Notes: generated by a model not told the origin, from the sequence alone. Positions 11,640 through 23,942 are shown, counted from the first letter of the stretch. The stretch is 64,000 bases of DNA from Gnetum montanum (GCA_015680685.1 MNCI01001300.1:1478-65477), one strand, 5' to 3'. Translations and numbers: made by a program.

Positions 11640-12010
11640 AAGGTTGCAATGACATTAGCTAAGGTATTCTTGATTTGGGATATATGTTAGATGTCAACAT
11701 CTATAAATTGTTGCATGAGTTTCTTGTCTAGGTTATAATAAGGTTGTAAATGTTTAGCTTTTCATGTATAAACCTCAATTACTTAGTTAACCACTTGTTG
11801 CAAATCACCTTTTATCATCAAACATTGGATTCTTTGATTCTGAGCTACCATCATTTCTCTTATTAATCCTTCATATTTCACCATGTTTTTGGTACATGAA
11901 AACTGCAAACAATAAGAGAAAGGCCAAATTGTACTATATGATGATATTATGATGGTAGCAGCACTAGCTCCCTTAGTAGTGGAAGCTCTATCAAAGTGCT
12001 TGATGGCCTT
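11640..12010 (-). pseudogene. Second (archaeal-type) RNase H domain of element Y
   Basis: This lies between the native RNase H and integrase, where the plant Tat lineage carries an extra RNase H. The minus strand reads HFDRAS (first catalytic Asp, in the family motif YFDGAS), then SCTKNMVKYEGLI, corresponding to the family motif CTNN.AEYEAL, and then CLMIKGDLQQVVN, where GD is the next catalytic Asp. The catalytic Glu of the AEYEAL motif is Lys here. HISQIKNTLANVIATLS corresponds to the C-terminal R.ADALA.LAS motif. Such domains degrade the RNA strand of RNA-DNA hybrids. Substitutions and stops show that it is dead. It supports placing Y in the Tat group. Confidence 0.75.
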
Positions 12011-12219
12011 GTAACCCTTGAGTACCTCGTTGACAATGTTGACATGTTCATTAAGAAATTCATAATTAATGGCTATGTTGTCCTAAACTAGGGTAGGTGT
12101 AAACTAGGCTATAACTTAACCTTTCATTGAGGCTTGGGAGATGTGATGTAGGTCAAACTTGACTATTATGGCTTTTCACTACACTATACACCTACTTTTA
12201 TAAATATTTATGATTATGG

Positions 12220-13345
12220 TCCTTAGTACATTATCCTTGCATATGACATTGACTTAGCACCTAAAGAGATACTTTCTCCATTTCTTCAAGGAGAAGACTA
12301 AGGCTGGGCAATAATTCTTAACCTCCATGTATCATGTCTCATAGGCTATCAATGCATGACTCAAGTAGTACATGTGTAGCTCTACTCCATCATTTCATTT
12401 TTAACAAAGTAGAGAGCCTATGCACATGTCAGAGATTGCAAGGTAGATGTAGAATGGTTTATGTTTTTGAGGAGAATACACCATTGGTAGTTACGCCAAT
12501 TTTTAGTTAAGATTATCAAAGGCTTCTTAGCATTGGTTAGTCCACTCATAGTAAACTCCCTTCTTAAACAAGTGTCGCATGGGTTGTAGCTTATCCATAA
12601 GCCTTGAGATGAGCCTACGAATAAATTGCAATTTACCTTGTAGTCCTCATAGCTTCTTAAGGTTAGTAGGTGCTATGAAGTTGGTTATGATCTTAACCTT
12701 ATTAAGATTGACACGTATCTTAGCCTTAGATAATACAAAACCAAGCATCTTACTAGTTTTGATGCCAAAGACACACTTCTTAGGATTAAGCCTAATCGCA
12801 TGCTTAAGACATCATTGCAGTAATAATTCAAGGTCATGTGCATCATCATTGGCTACTTTGGACTTGACTGCTATGTTATCAACATAATCATTATGTAATT
12901 CTATCATGTAGTTGCTAAATATGTAGGTCATGCCTTATTGATAGGTTGCACCTTCATTCTTTAAATCAAAAAGCATCATGGTATAACAAAGGTTCTCCAA
13001 GGGGTCATGAAGGTTGTGCAAAGTTGATGTTCTGGGTTGATCCTAACTAGGTTGTATCTTGAAAACCTAACGATCAAGGACAATAAGGCATGTCTAGCCA
13101 TGGTATTGATAACTTGATCAATGCTAGGAAATGAAAAATCATCTTTAATGGTTACCTTATTAAGATCTTTGAAATATATATGGATACGAATGCTGTCATT
13201 CTTCTTGGGAACTACCACTATGTTAAATACCCAATTAGCATAATCAATAGCTCAAATGAAATTATCTTGGTAAAGCTTTTTCATTTCATCACGAACTGCT
13301 AGGGCTAGATTAGGTCTAACTTTACGCACTTTTTGTTTGATGGTT
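12220..13345 (-). pseudogene. Reverse transcriptase and RNase H of element Y
   Basis: The RT reads on the minus strand from KVRPNLALAVRDEMKKLY (about 13325-13270) through VVPKKNDSIRIHI (13215) and FKDLNKVTIKDDFSFPSIDQ, then RHALLSLIVRFSRYNLVRINP (usually IDGFSGYNQV), so the first catalytic Asp position is altered. ELHNDYVDN (near 12890) sits where V.YVDD is expected, with Asn replacing the last Asp. LNPKKCVFG follows. The RNase H part (about 12530-12230) shows YYLSHAL and VFSLKKWRKYLF. Frameshifts and stops are common. It copies the element RNA into DNA. Upstream and downstream neighbours on the same strand are the PR-RT linker and the second RNase H. Confidence 0.88.
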
Positions 13346-13770
13346 TTGATACTAGTATCAAGTATGATGTTATGTTGTACTAATCATGGATCAAGATGTA
13401 GCATATCCTCATATGACCAAACAAAGACCTTAATATTCTCTTAGAGAATCTTGGTGATGTCTTAAGCTTACTATGGTTTAAGTGAGGAACTTAGTTTTAG
13501 CATTTTCTCCTCACCATTGTGTATTCTAATGGGAATTTTAGCTAGAGAGTCCTCAATAATGTTACCAACCTAAAGGTTAAGGGTTTTAATTATGTGTTCA
13601 AGCCATTTGAGAGACTTTTTCATAGAGGCCCTATGGCCAAACAGGCTCTCAGCCTTAATATCTAGGTAATCAAGATCAATGGATCACTCAACATCATCAT
13701 AGGGTCCATTAAGGCTCAGAGATAAGCTACATTGCACCCATGTGTCCATATTCTAGTCCTGCACATTAAG
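13346..13770 (-). pseudogene. PR-RT linker region of element Y
   Basis: This is a mostly open minus-strand stretch directly upstream of RT. It includes MDTWVQCSLSLSLNGPYDDV near 13750, FGHRASMKKSLKWLEHII near 13645, and ENIKVFVWSYEDMLHLDP near 13445. The last corresponds to the DVFAWSYEDMPGLDP segment that precedes RT in plant gypsy pol. It marks the right end of the pol half of Y; sequence to the right no longer reads as Y. Confidence 0.7.
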
Positions 13771-14927
13771 TGACATCTATGTGATAGGATTAACTAAATA
13801 ATGCTAAAGTAATGCATCATGACATATTAATAGAACACCATTGGACTTAATAATGTCAAGACAAGGTGTAGCAAGATACAACAAGGCCAATTAATGTTAT
13901 AAAGAATTAAGAATAGTAGCAAATGATATTCAATTATGCTAAATGAAGATGGCACAAGGCTAAATGATGATAAAAAGCAAGGCCAAACAAGGTCAAAGGT
14001 GGTAGAATATGGTTAAATATTGTTGTATGTTTCCATTTTTAGCCCTTACTAGGGCATGGTGTTGCCAATTTTAGGCATTAGCAGACCATGATTGGGACTT
14101 ATTTAATGTAGTTTGTTCACTTGTAAGCTAGGCAACATCATTGTAGGGCTTGTTGAAGTTTCTTGGACTAAGAATTAGCAAGTTTGGATTGAGTTTTTGC
14201 CTACCAAACATTCATACACTGAGTCTTAGCATTACTTTAGCATTATTTAGTTAATGACACTTCGATTCCCAGCTCCTGAGTCATTTTTGTTAGGTGAAGT
14301 TTTTAGATAATTTTGACTTAATTTCTAGCATTCTCAGGCTCCTACAATAGTATCCAAGCCTTAGGGAAGGATTTTCATAATTTGTATGATCATTTTAAGC
14401 TCATTTCTAGTAATGAAATGCTTGTTTGTCCCCCACATGTTGGCCCACATGGTGGCTAGCATGTGGCACCTTCTCTCTCAATGTGTGAAGTTGATAACCT
14501 AGCTCAAGGACTCTTTCAATTGATTCTTGACTAATGTAGAATCATGGTGCTAGCCTAGTGGCTTAGGAAGTAAGATGCCTTGATTTTGAGGTTGGTTTAA
14601 GCTAGTAAAGAGTTGTCAAGGGCTCTACACACTAACCCACATGTTGGGCAATGTGCAGGACTATGGCCCTATCATATGGGAGATTAGTGCTTAGTTTTTG
14701 GATTTCCCATGATTGGCTCTTTTCCTATATTATGCTTTTAAGATAGTGCAAAGGTTTTGGTATCAAAAATGATCATTTTGAAGCCAAAAGAAGTCATACA
14801 AAAACTACTTTGAAGCTAATACACTGGTCCATATGCTAGGAAGCATGTGGAGCTTGGAGCCTCAATGTGTGGAGACCCAAATTCAACATTTCTTTACTCA
14901 AATAAGATCAAACTTCAACTTGACTTC
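13771..14927. other. Non-coding repeat DNA with CACATG words
   Basis: No protein similarity was seen. At about 14435-14870 there are repeated words such as CCCACATGTTGG, TAGCATGTGGC, CAATGTGTG and ATGCTAGGAAGCATGTGG. They resemble the U3 word cluster of the Y LTRs (8715-8850) but are not clearly collinear with it. This may be part of a diverged LTR of the same family. Confidence 0.35.
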
Positions 14928-16450
14928 TATTGGCAACTATTTCAAACTACCAACATTTACTTTGATCTTGTAACTGGAATCATGGGAAACAAAGGTGTTC
15001 CTTCAAGCTTGGGTTTAGATGTTTGCTGGTCTATGGAAGCACCAAGGCCCAAATACCTCCAAATAAACTTAGTGGTAATAGAGTGAACTAAGCATATATG
15101 TGTGTTTACTATTATGAATGTTGAAATGGTTGAGTTTATGTATAAAATTATAACATGCTATTATAATAGAAATTTAGCTAACCTTGTTAAATAATATGAG
15201 TCATTAAAGATTCCTATTTTGTCCAAGTTACTTAGTCTATATAGCCTTTATAGTACGTTGCTTGAAACCAAAAAAATTTCACCAACATGCTTAAGCATCA
15301 TTCTGCAAAAATCTACTCCTAGTTTTCCTCAGAGAGAAAGATCCACCAGAAAATTAGAAATAGAATAAGATTCAATGAATTTTAAAAGAGAAGAAGAAAG
15401 AAAGCATATTTTTGTGAAATATTAAACATTTAAGCAAGATAAATTGAACATGAGAAGACACTTTGAAATAAAACTACTCCAGTTTAACCAAAAGTATTGC
15501 AAAATGTTGAAATCCTCTAAGTTCAACAAGAAATTTCATAAAAGACACTCTTATTAAACTACCAAAATTCTTTGTAAAAGAAAAAATACAAGCTATTATA
15601 TGGCTAGTTAATAGTTGTCAAGAATTGTAATAAGAAATCTATCGGAAACAGTATAACAATTTCAAGATTGAACATGAAGAAAAACCTTTAAAATTAAAAC
15701 TATTTCAAGTCAACTCAAAATATCAAAGATTTTCTAGATCCTCTAGACTCAAACAAGCAATTTCACAAAGACATTGCTATTAAATTGCTCAAGATGCCTT
15801 TCAAAGAACAACATAAGCTTTTACATGGCAAACAAATAGAAGTCTAGAATTCCATGAAAATAGAGCTATAAGAGCAATTAGAAAAATCCAAAATTAAATG
15901 CCAAGCACAATACTATCTAAACTATTAGGTAAGAAACTAAGACAAAATGATAAGAATAGAACTCACAGAATTTAAACAAAGACGCTAAATTGATGATGCA
16001 ATTAGCAAGCCATTCTTACAAGTAATCTTTAATATTTCTTCTTGATTTTCCTTCCTTTTCATTCCACCCTTGAAGCTCTTTTTATAATGACTTCTTGGTA
16101 GTTACAACATCATGGAAAATTAAAATTAGTTACAACCACTACAGGAATTTATTTACAACTACCATAGAAATTAAATGCTATAGTTGTCAAGTATCATGTT
16201 CAATAGTTACAACATCATGGGAAATTAAAATTAGTTACAAACACTACGGAAATTTAGTTACAACTACCATAGAACTTAAATGCTATAGTTGCCAAGTGTC
16301 CTATTCATATAGGATATTAGATGACTATCCTACAAATCCTCCACATTTTGAGATCCTTCAATGATAATCACATTCCCTTAAGAGAGCACGATTCATTGAA
16401 TCTAGTCTTAAAGATATTTAATTTCTAAATGCTAAGTAACTTTTTATAAT
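14928..16450 (-). repeat. LTR related to element G, minus orientation (right edge uncertain)
   Basis: From 14928 the plus strand aligns with the reverse complement of the end of the G LTR: ACCAACATTTA, then CACCAAGGCCCA, CCAAATA.ACTTAGT, GAAATGGTTG.GTT and CTACTCCTAGTTTTC. It continues to the promoter, where GTAACTACCAAGAAG and the minus-strand TATA (16079-16086) correspond to GTAACTACCTTGAAG and the TATA box of G at 34430. No G-type primer site is found to the left, so a solo or truncated LTR is likely. The U3 portion holds a 105-base duplication not present in G. Confidence 0.65.
16099..16310. repeat. 105-bp tandem duplication in G-like U3
   Basis: Two copies start at 16099 and 16204 with TAGTTACAACATCATGG. 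Each contains three or four spaced GTTACAA words (TTGTAAC on the LTR sense strand), just upstream of the TATA box at 16079-16086. The G LTRs have single dispersed TTGTAAC words at the same place (34218, 34382, 34409). Confidence 0.8.
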
Positions 16451-17320
16451 AGCATGCTTTTTAATGATTTGATTCAATGCACCAAGCCCCATGTGCTATT
16501 TAATGATGTTAGGTGTGGCCTCACGAATGAACTCCACATGCTAACATAGTGAGGTGTTGAAGTGACAACGATGATGTGGCACTATGATGATGTGGCTAAG
16601 ATAGTTCATCAAACTAAATTTTAACTTCATGAAATGTCTTTACATGCACATGTAGCATAATGTTGATGTCAGGATGATGTCACTAATGATGACATGGCAA
16701 AGTGATTTTATAGAGCCTAAAATCACCCTCACAAGCTAGCTCTACAACCTAACATGATGCTTTGCTAATGTCACTGATGATATCATGTAGATATGGTAGA
16801 GGTAGCAGAACTCATCTAGATGAAAAATGGTGTTTCATTTATATGCTAACATGGCATTGCTAATGTCATGCTAATGTGGAGTCATGACAAAGCTAGTTTG
16901 TAGAGGAGAAATTTCACCCTCTAAACTGACTCAAAAAACTAATGTGGTGGGATGCTAAAGTGGTAAAGTCATATTGGCACTTTTGAAGTCATGATGACAT
17001 CATGCTAACATGGAAGGTTTAGATTTACGTCAAATGGAAGGTTTAGGATGCATTACTATGTATAGATTTAAATTTTAGATTTAGGGCTTATTTCCATGAA
17101 TTTTCAAATATTTTTTCTAAGCCTATTCTTAGCGTATTTGCCCCAATTTTGATGGAAAATAGTTGAACTTTACTATTTTTCATAAGGTTATCACATAAAT
17201 TTGTAGTTTTGGAGTCCATATGGCTGTTATAAGAGGTTTTGCAATGATATTGGAGGTGGAATCATGGGTTTTTCTTTGCAATCTATTCAATAGCATTTTT
17301 GGCCTTTTTATGGTTTTTTC
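16451..17320. other. Non-coding region with GATGATGTCA / TGACATGG repeats
   Basis: No gene was recognised. Between about 16500 and 17010 the words GATGATGT, GATGACATGG and CATGCTAA recur, with small inverted pairs such as GATGTCA...TGACATG near 16675-16700. The composition resembles the U3 clusters of the LTRs elsewhere in the window. The element is unidentified. Confidence 0.35.
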
Positions 17321-19070
17321 TCTAAAAGATGGATAGCGTTAACCCTGCTAGAACCACATTTGGTAGTTTCCAAGCTCCTTGGGGGTTACCAAGGTAGTGT
17401 AGAGGGGCTTTGTATGAATTTTTTAATGTTTTAAAATTTTTTTGTATTTTTCCTAGAGGTCTTACTATAGCTATTTCATGGTAAACTAGGTTTTTCCAAA
17501 AAAAATCCAAGTAATTCTAAGTTATAATTTAAATTCTTCTAAGGTTGTTGATGAAGGGTTTGATGAGGATTTGGGTTGCTTCAAGCTTGTTCCCATTGTT
17601 TATGGCTACAAATAAATTTTAAAAAAATTTTGTGAATTTTTCTAACCACTAGAACAATGTTAATCAATTGAAGTTTTTGCACTGAGTTTTGGGCTTTTCC
17701 AATTACATTAATAGCATTAGTCATTTTGCTAGGGATTTTGGCTATAATAGAATTTTTTCTAGGCATCTAGGCCAACATATGGTAATTCCTAGGGTTGTTG
17801 GACCATCAATTTTTCATAGGTTTTCACTAACGGCGTATAGGTTTAATTATCCAATAAAACTCATGTTTCCACTGTTATTTTCCATTGAACGTTTCTTGAT
17901 CCTAGTGTATGAGCTCTTAAGATAGTTTGGCCAATAGAAGTATTGTAGATTCTTGCATAAGAGGCTTCAATGTTGTCAATTTGGCTTGCTAGTTATGTTA
18001 AAGTTTTATTTCATGTTAACTATTTTTGTGTAAATGTCTAGTAGAGATTTTTCATGTTAAGTGTTTGTGCAAATGTCAAAAGCCTATATTATAGTTCACA
18101 TTATCATTGGAATCAATGAGTTTGATTATTTTTGGTGTTTTATTATTTATTTTCTTAATACCAATGCTAGCTTTGCTTGTGTTATATTTCGTTTTTATAT
18201 TATCAAATTTTACCTTAATGTCATCATGTTTTCTTATGGCTATATGGTTTGGTTATGTAGGGTATTTTTGAAACCCATCCTTGTTGTTGTTGAGCTAGTT
18301 GGGATCCTATTCTATATGGGGATAGCTACATAAAATAGCCCAAACCCCAACATGGTTCTTGACTATCATGACTTGATGTGTTTAGGCCTAAAGCAAGAGA
18401 GTTTTTTATGTACTTGCTTCAAGACCTTAGTGTGATTATGTGGTTACACTTGGCTATGGACATTGTAGCCTTGGCTGCAAAGACTCTTTTGCCAAAATCT
18501 ACCAGTCACATCACGAAGTTCATGGCAGATGATCCCATTACTCAAGTAAAGGGTAAGTAGCATAATGATTTGTTTACCCTAGGGGTGCAAAAATTATTGA
18601 AGATCTAGGACATGCCTAGGTATTCTCAATATAATGCTAATAATACCTTGATGATGGGCCACTAGATCAATAGACTATTTCAAAACCCTCCTAGAACCTT
18701 TTATCTTTTACAAGGGTAATCTCTATCTTAAATTTTCATTATTTTTTTTTTTTGCTATTCCCAAGCTATTTATACTAATGCTTTTCATGCTCTTGTATTG
18801 AAGGTATAGGGTGCATGCGGGAGGATTAATCAAAAGTACTCAAGTTCTATCTATGGCACACACAGCCTTGGAAGTGTTTGCACAAGACCAAATTATGAGT
18901 TTGGTGATGTTACAAAAACTACATGATGACTTTGATAGGTATAATTCATGGTATTCTTAGGTTTACCACAAGTTTTTAGCTACTAGGGCTATTCATAATT
19001 GGTGAATCCTCCCATATTTAGGAGTACATGAACCTATGGTTTTGCCCAAGAAAAATAAGTAGTTTTTGTT
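17321..19070 (+). pseudogene. Unidentified degenerate plus-strand coding remnants
   Basis: Fragments read like former protein: MDSVNPARTTFGSFQAPWG from 17329, then a break of stops and poly-T, then a clearer block at 18378-18560 starting MFRPKAREFFMYLLQDLSV and containing AAKTLLPKSTSHITKFMADD, and a further block at about 18830-19000 with MAHTALEVFAQDQIM. I do not recognise the family. Length and setting suggest a transposon polyprotein, and it could be the tail of a gag-like gene of element Q or of an older neighbour. Stops are frequent, so it is not functional. Confidence 0.35.
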
Positions 19071-19285
19071 TATGGAAGGTCAACATTCTTTGTTGTTCTT
19101 TCTTTTTAATTATTTTAGTTTTAGTTAGTTAGATATAGCATTATGTTTATAACTTCTTGGCTTTGTATGATCTACCTATGTTGAAAGCTAACACACTATT
19201 TATGTTTGGTTGCAACTCCTATGCCTAGGTATATGAAACACCACCAAATCCAGACTACGACATCTTGATAGAAAAATTTGTCTAA

Positions 19286-19830
19286 GTGTTGAGACTATGC
19301 TCTCCACTACCATAGAGCGTAGTTAGCTTCTAATGGAAAGCGTAGTTAGCTTCTCATGGAAAGCATAGTCAACACAAAGGATGTTTTCTTGCATATTTTT
19401 TCAAAGTGTTGACACTACATTCAACCCCAAGTGAGAGTGTAGTCAGCCTCTCGTAGAGAGCGTAGTCAACACAAAGGCTAGTTTTACAATTTTTTTCTAA
19501 GTGTTGGGACTATGTTCTCCACTACCCCAGAGTGTAGTTAGTCTCCAGTGGAGAGCATAGTCAACAAAAGGGTAGGTTTTCATGAGTTTTAACAAGTCTT
19601 AACACTACCCCTGCCCCCAATTGGAAGCGTAGTCTACAAGAAATTCATTTTTCTCAAACTCCCTTAGCACTGGGACTACACTCTCCACTGCTCCAGAGCA
19701 TAGTCAGCCTCCAGTGAAGACCATAGTTAGCACAAAGACTAGTTTTGCAATTTTTTCTAAGTGTGGGACAACGGTCTTCTCCAGTCTAGAGCATAGTCAG
19801 CCAAAGCAGTCTTTAGTGGCCTCCATAGTG
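19286..19830. repeat. Hairpin-forming tandem array (units of about 80-120 bp)
   Basis: Units begin near 19286, 19406, 19501, 19590, 19667 and 19760. A typical unit starts GTGTTGGGACTATG and continues CTCTCCACT...GAGCGTAGTCAGCCTCC. It then has AGTGGAGAGCATAGT, the reverse complement of ACTATGCTCTCCACT near its start, and ends CAACACAAAGG. Each unit can therefore fold into a stem of about 15 bp. Copies become more diverged downstream to about 20110. The array precedes a G-box and TATA box at 20165-20212. Confidence 0.85.
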
Positions 19831-20164
19831 CAACAACGATGCTAGGATCAACTCTAGAATGCAATCAACTCACCTTTGACAAGACTAGTTGGAAAAATGC
19901 TTTTTTCTTGTATCCCCTTTTACCCCAAAATTGTAACTATGCTCGACCCCATGCGAGAGTGTGAAGAGTGTAATCCCATGGAGCATAGTCTCTAGCTTGC
20001 ATTTTTTAGGTACCTTATGGTCTTCTTGGCACACACATGTGGTTGGTAGCATAGTCATAGTCTCATGATCTCATAAAGTCCAATAGAGCATAGCAAAGCA
20101 CAACACCACCAACCTAGTAGAGAGCATATTTGGTTGAGAGAGTGGTTCAAACCATTCCCTCGAT

Positions 20165-20212
20165 CACGTGGCAGCCATCTTACATTCCATGCTAACCCTA
20201 GGCCTATAAATA
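20165..20212 (+). promoter_or_regulatory. Putative LTR promoter: G-box and TATA box
   Basis: CACGTG at 20165-20170 is followed 34 bases later by TATAAATA at 20205-20212, in the sequence context GGCCTATAAATAC. The same TATA context occurs in the L-family LTRs. Transcription would run rightward into the coding remnants at 21.1 kb. I infer this is the promoter of element Q. LTR edges were not found. Confidence 0.5.
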
Positions 20213-20534
20213 CTTGCGTTCTCAAAGTTTTTAGGATTGGTAAATTGGCAAATCAAAGACTTGGCAAACCTAAGAAGCACTTGGGAGAGAAACAAAGGCA
20301 TACTGGTGAAGTTGTAGACCACCGTAACCCACTACAGTTCACTAGAACACCACAACCAACAGTACACCGTGGTGGCTAACCCAGCAAATGTAGACACCTT
20401 GGTGGAATGCCAGTCTTCACAACTAGACACCATTGAGACTATGACTATGTTGTCCACTACACCTATTATACACCATCTACCTTCTAACCCCTTTTGGTAT
20501 TAACTACGCTCAATCCCATTTTGGGTGGCGTTCC

Positions 20535-20537
<3 letters not shown>

Positions 20538-20578
<41 letters not shown>

Positions 20579-20596
20579 NTCTCTCTCTCTCTCTCT
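20538..20596. repeat. (TC)n microsatellite
   Basis: About 29 TC units with one ambiguous base at 20579. It may inflate open frames through low-complexity Ser/Leu stretches, and its length is probably assembly-limited. Confidence 0.95.
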
Positions 20597-21126
20597 GCAT
20601 TTTTTGCCCTTTACTTTCATTTTTCATTATTTTACCACATAACTATGCCTAAACTATGCTCAGGCAATGGTCTGCATGTGTTGAGACCACCCACTTCATT
20701 AAAACTCTTGACTACACTCAACCCCACTAACACCATTGACACCACTTGAACACTTAGCACCATTTTGCATCAATGCAACTAACCATGCTACATCCCCATT
20801 GCATCTAATAAGTCCTTATTCAATTGGCCAAACTATTCAAGGCACGCCATCTCCACCTCTAATAGGCCCTCATGTAGATTTAGGGTTAGGTTGTGTGCCC
20901 ATGGACCTCAATGGTCTACCCATCAATGTTTTTGGTCATTACAATATACCTTCACTATGATCATCTCAAGCTACATAGAGGGGAAAATAATACTTAAGTG
21001 GATTGAAGTAGACACATCACAGGAGTGGCCAACAAGCAAAGCTCCTGGGGAGATTTAGCAAAGGATCACTCATGTAGGTTTTCTAGATCTATTTATGCTT
21101 CCTAGCCCATTAATGGCCATCTAGAG

Positions 21127-21908
21127 ATGATGAATGTAATTAATTTCTTTGATAAAGGAGTTAATAAATTCATCTCTCATGTCCATGATGTTCCCTTGGT
21201 TCTAAGCATTAATGAGTCAACATTTGACAATATCTTCGGTATACCTTCTAATGGTATCAAGGTTTTCATAATAGTAGGGTAAGAGGTGAGCCATAGAGAG
21301 GAAATGGAGGAATGGCTTAACTCACATAGTAATTGAACATTATCCTTTGATCAATGCAAAGTCAAAGAAGCAAATGAGATGTACCCTCTATTTTATTCTA
21401 GAGTACTTCCCCTATTGTTTTCATAGCAAAAGATCATAGACATTCAGCAAGCTTGAATCATGAAAAATGTCCTTACCAATGGTACTAAGTTTAACTAGGC
21501 TACCTTCTTAGTCTCTGGGCTACGAGATGAAATATGAAAATTCCTACAAAAACCTTGATATCATATGTCACATGTATTTTACATTCTTTATTATATATCT
21601 CAGAAAGTTTGCAAAATTTCTAGTGGTTAAAAAAGATGAAACGTGGATAAGCCATTATCCCTTCCAACTTTTCAAGCCTTAGGAAAAACAAATCATTCGA
21701 GTGATGCATGTCCAAGACCCACTAGTTGAGGATATTAGAGAATCACTGTTAGTTACCACTATGAAGTTTAGTGACACTCATTATTCTTCCCCTAATAGCA
21801 TGGGGATTGAACCCTATATTACACATGGTAACACCAAGAGAGCTAGTAATGTATGTGCATAATTTGATGGTGCAACTAAAGAGAAGATGAAGAGGTCATT
21901 AATTGAAA
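21127..21908 (+). pseudogene. Gag-like remnant of element Q, part 1
   Basis: The plus strand from about 21127 reads MMNVINFFDKGVNKFISH, then VPLVLSINESTFDNIFGIPS and NGIKVFII, before decaying into frames broken by stops. The pattern of a predicted helix followed by a (L/I)...STF..IFGIPS.G motif recalls the putative plant transposon protein domain of Athila-like gag regions. That is resemblance by memory, not a database result. The coding trace reaches the copia target site at 21909 and resumes after the copia element at 30309, so the insertion split this gene. Confidence 0.4.
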
Positions 21909-21913
21909 AAACT
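21909..21913. other. Target-site duplication, copia element (left)
   Basis: AAACT here versus CAACT at 30304-30308; four of five bases match. Confidence 0.55.
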
Positions 21914-22766
21914 TGAGAATTTAGAACTTAAAAGGGAGGTTATATAAGTTCCTTAATTTAAAATTCTACAACCAAAAACACACACATAAATTTATGTAGT
22001 TCCCCAAGCTAGGTATGTCCATACTTGGAGGGTAGAATCCATGCACACCTTCAAACTTTGTTTCTTCAAAAAGTGGTGTGAAGGGCATCACACCTTGTAC
22101 AAACTTTGAGCTTCACTTCGGATTATTTCATCACCACAAAACCACTCAATCCCACAAGGTCCCAACAAGCTTAATATGTGGTTTATAGGATCCCATAACC
22201 TTTACAAAATTGAGCTCTACACTATAGTGTTTTGTCTTTGCAAAATCACTTATTCCCATAGGATCCCAACAAGCTCAACAAAGATGTCTTCTCACAACAA
22301 GTACATCAACCTCGTAGGATAACAAGCAAGAAAGAAAAAGAAATAAGGCAAAAGTGTAACTTAATTTATAAATCATTGCACTTAAAGCACAATATAATCA
22401 ACACAAGCAAATGATGACACAATGAAAAGAAAAAATAAATTTCCTTAGAGTAGCCAAGATGAATCTTTCAATGAATAATACTTGCAAAATTCCCAAGATT
22501 TTCACTTTGTCTTATAACCTCGAAGTTTCCAAAAAATCCTTGGAATTCATGCAATAGCTATAAAATGACTAGTATATACTTCTACTTTGAAGTGTAGACA
22601 TCTATATAAGAATTTCCTTAATGTAGGAGAGATGTCTACCTAGGTGAGTAGAAGTCTATTGTGACATGTCTTCCCACAGACATCTACTATGTAAGATAAA
22701 CATTTTTCGTTTCTAAGAGACGTTTACTATCTAGAGACACTTTTAGATATGAAGCATTTTTATGAC

Positions 22767-23942
22767 TGATGAGTGACGAGGTACCCCTACACTCAACCAT
22801 ACGAATACGAGCGTGCATGCACGATCCGGTCGAACCCCGCAGACTAAATGCCTTAACACCACAAGAAACACTTGGGGTTAATCGTTCGTTGTCTTCCCAG
22901 GCTTGCTTGTAAGTGTCACGGTGTATGGTTAAGCAAGTCTGAGGTATGTGATTTTTTTGGTATTTTCANNNNNNNNNNNNNNNNNNNNNNNNNNNNNNNN
23001 NNNNNNNNNNNNNNNNNNNNNNNNNNNNNNNNNNNNNNNNNNNNNNNNNNNNNNNNNNNNNNNNNNNNNNNNNNNNNNNNNNNNNNNNNNNNNNNNNNNN
23101 NNNNNNNNNNNNNNNNNNNNNNNNNNNNNNNNNNNNNNNNNNNNNNNNNNNNNNNNNNNNNNNNNNNNNNNNNNNNNNNNNNNNNNNNNNNNNNNNNNNN
23201 NNNNNNNNNNNNNNNNNNNNNNNNNNNNNNNNNNNNNNNNNNNNNNNNNNNNNNNNNNNNNNNNNNNNNNNNNNNNNNNNNNNNNNNNNNNNNNNNNNNN
23301 NNNNNNNNNNNNNNNNNNNNNNNNNNNNNNNNNNNNNNNNNNNNNNNNNNNNNNNNNNNNNNNNNNNNNNNNNNNNNNNNNNNNNNNNNNNNNNNNNNNN
23401 NNNNNNNNNNNNNNNNNNNNNNNNNNNNNNNNNNNNNNNNNNNNNNNNNNNNNNNNNNNNNNNNNNNNNNNNNNNNNNNNNNNNNNNNNNNNNNNNNNNN
23501 NNNNNNNNNNNNNNNNNNNNNNNNNNNNNNNNNNNNNNNNNNNNNNNNNNNNNNNNNNNNNNNNNNNNNNNNNNNNNNNNNNNNNNNNNNNNNNNNNNNN
23601 NNNNNNNNNNNNNNNNNNNNNNNNNNNNNNNNNNNNNNNNNNNNNNNNNNNNNNNNNNNNNNNNNNNNNNNNNNNNNNNNNNNNNNNNNNNNNNNNNNNN
23701 NNNNNNNNNNNNNNNNNNNNNNNNNNNNNNNNNNNNNNNNNNNNNNNNNNNNNNNNNNNNNNNNNNNNNNNNNNNNNNNNNNNNNNNNNNNNNNNNNNNN
23801 NNNNNNNNNNNNNNNNNNNNNNNNNNNNNNNNNNNNNNNNNNNNNNNNNNNNNNNNNNNNNNNNNNNNNNNNNNNNGCCTCTTATTTATAGATATGGTGG
23901 CGGACCGCGATATCACGGCACAGTGCATGTCGCGTCTCATCA
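22767..23942 (-). repeat. L-family solo LTR L1, with assembly gap
   Basis: Inserted in the copia LTR with perfect target-site duplication ATGAC (22762-22766 and 23943-23947). Termini are TGATGAGTGACG and CGCGTCTCATCA. The minus-strand TATA (TATTTATA, 23883-23890) and a GATATC-containing U3 (about 23908-23920) match L2. A run of 908 N (22969-23876) hides the middle, so a solo LTR is presumed from total length, but an unresolved internal region cannot be excluded. The uninterrupted site survives in the other copia LTR at about 30037-30058. Confidence 0.85.
22969..23876. other. Assembly gap (908 N)
   Basis: An unbroken run of N inside L1. Open frames spanning it are artefacts. Confidence 1.

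Noticed and set aside
13771-14927. A third LTR of the Y family
   Set aside because: Only short CACATG words are shared; no collinear alignment or TGAAA...TTTCA edges.
19286-19830. CRISPR-like repeat array
   Set aside because: Units have no fixed repeat/spacer structure, diverge progressively, and the setting is eukaryotic retrotransposon DNA.
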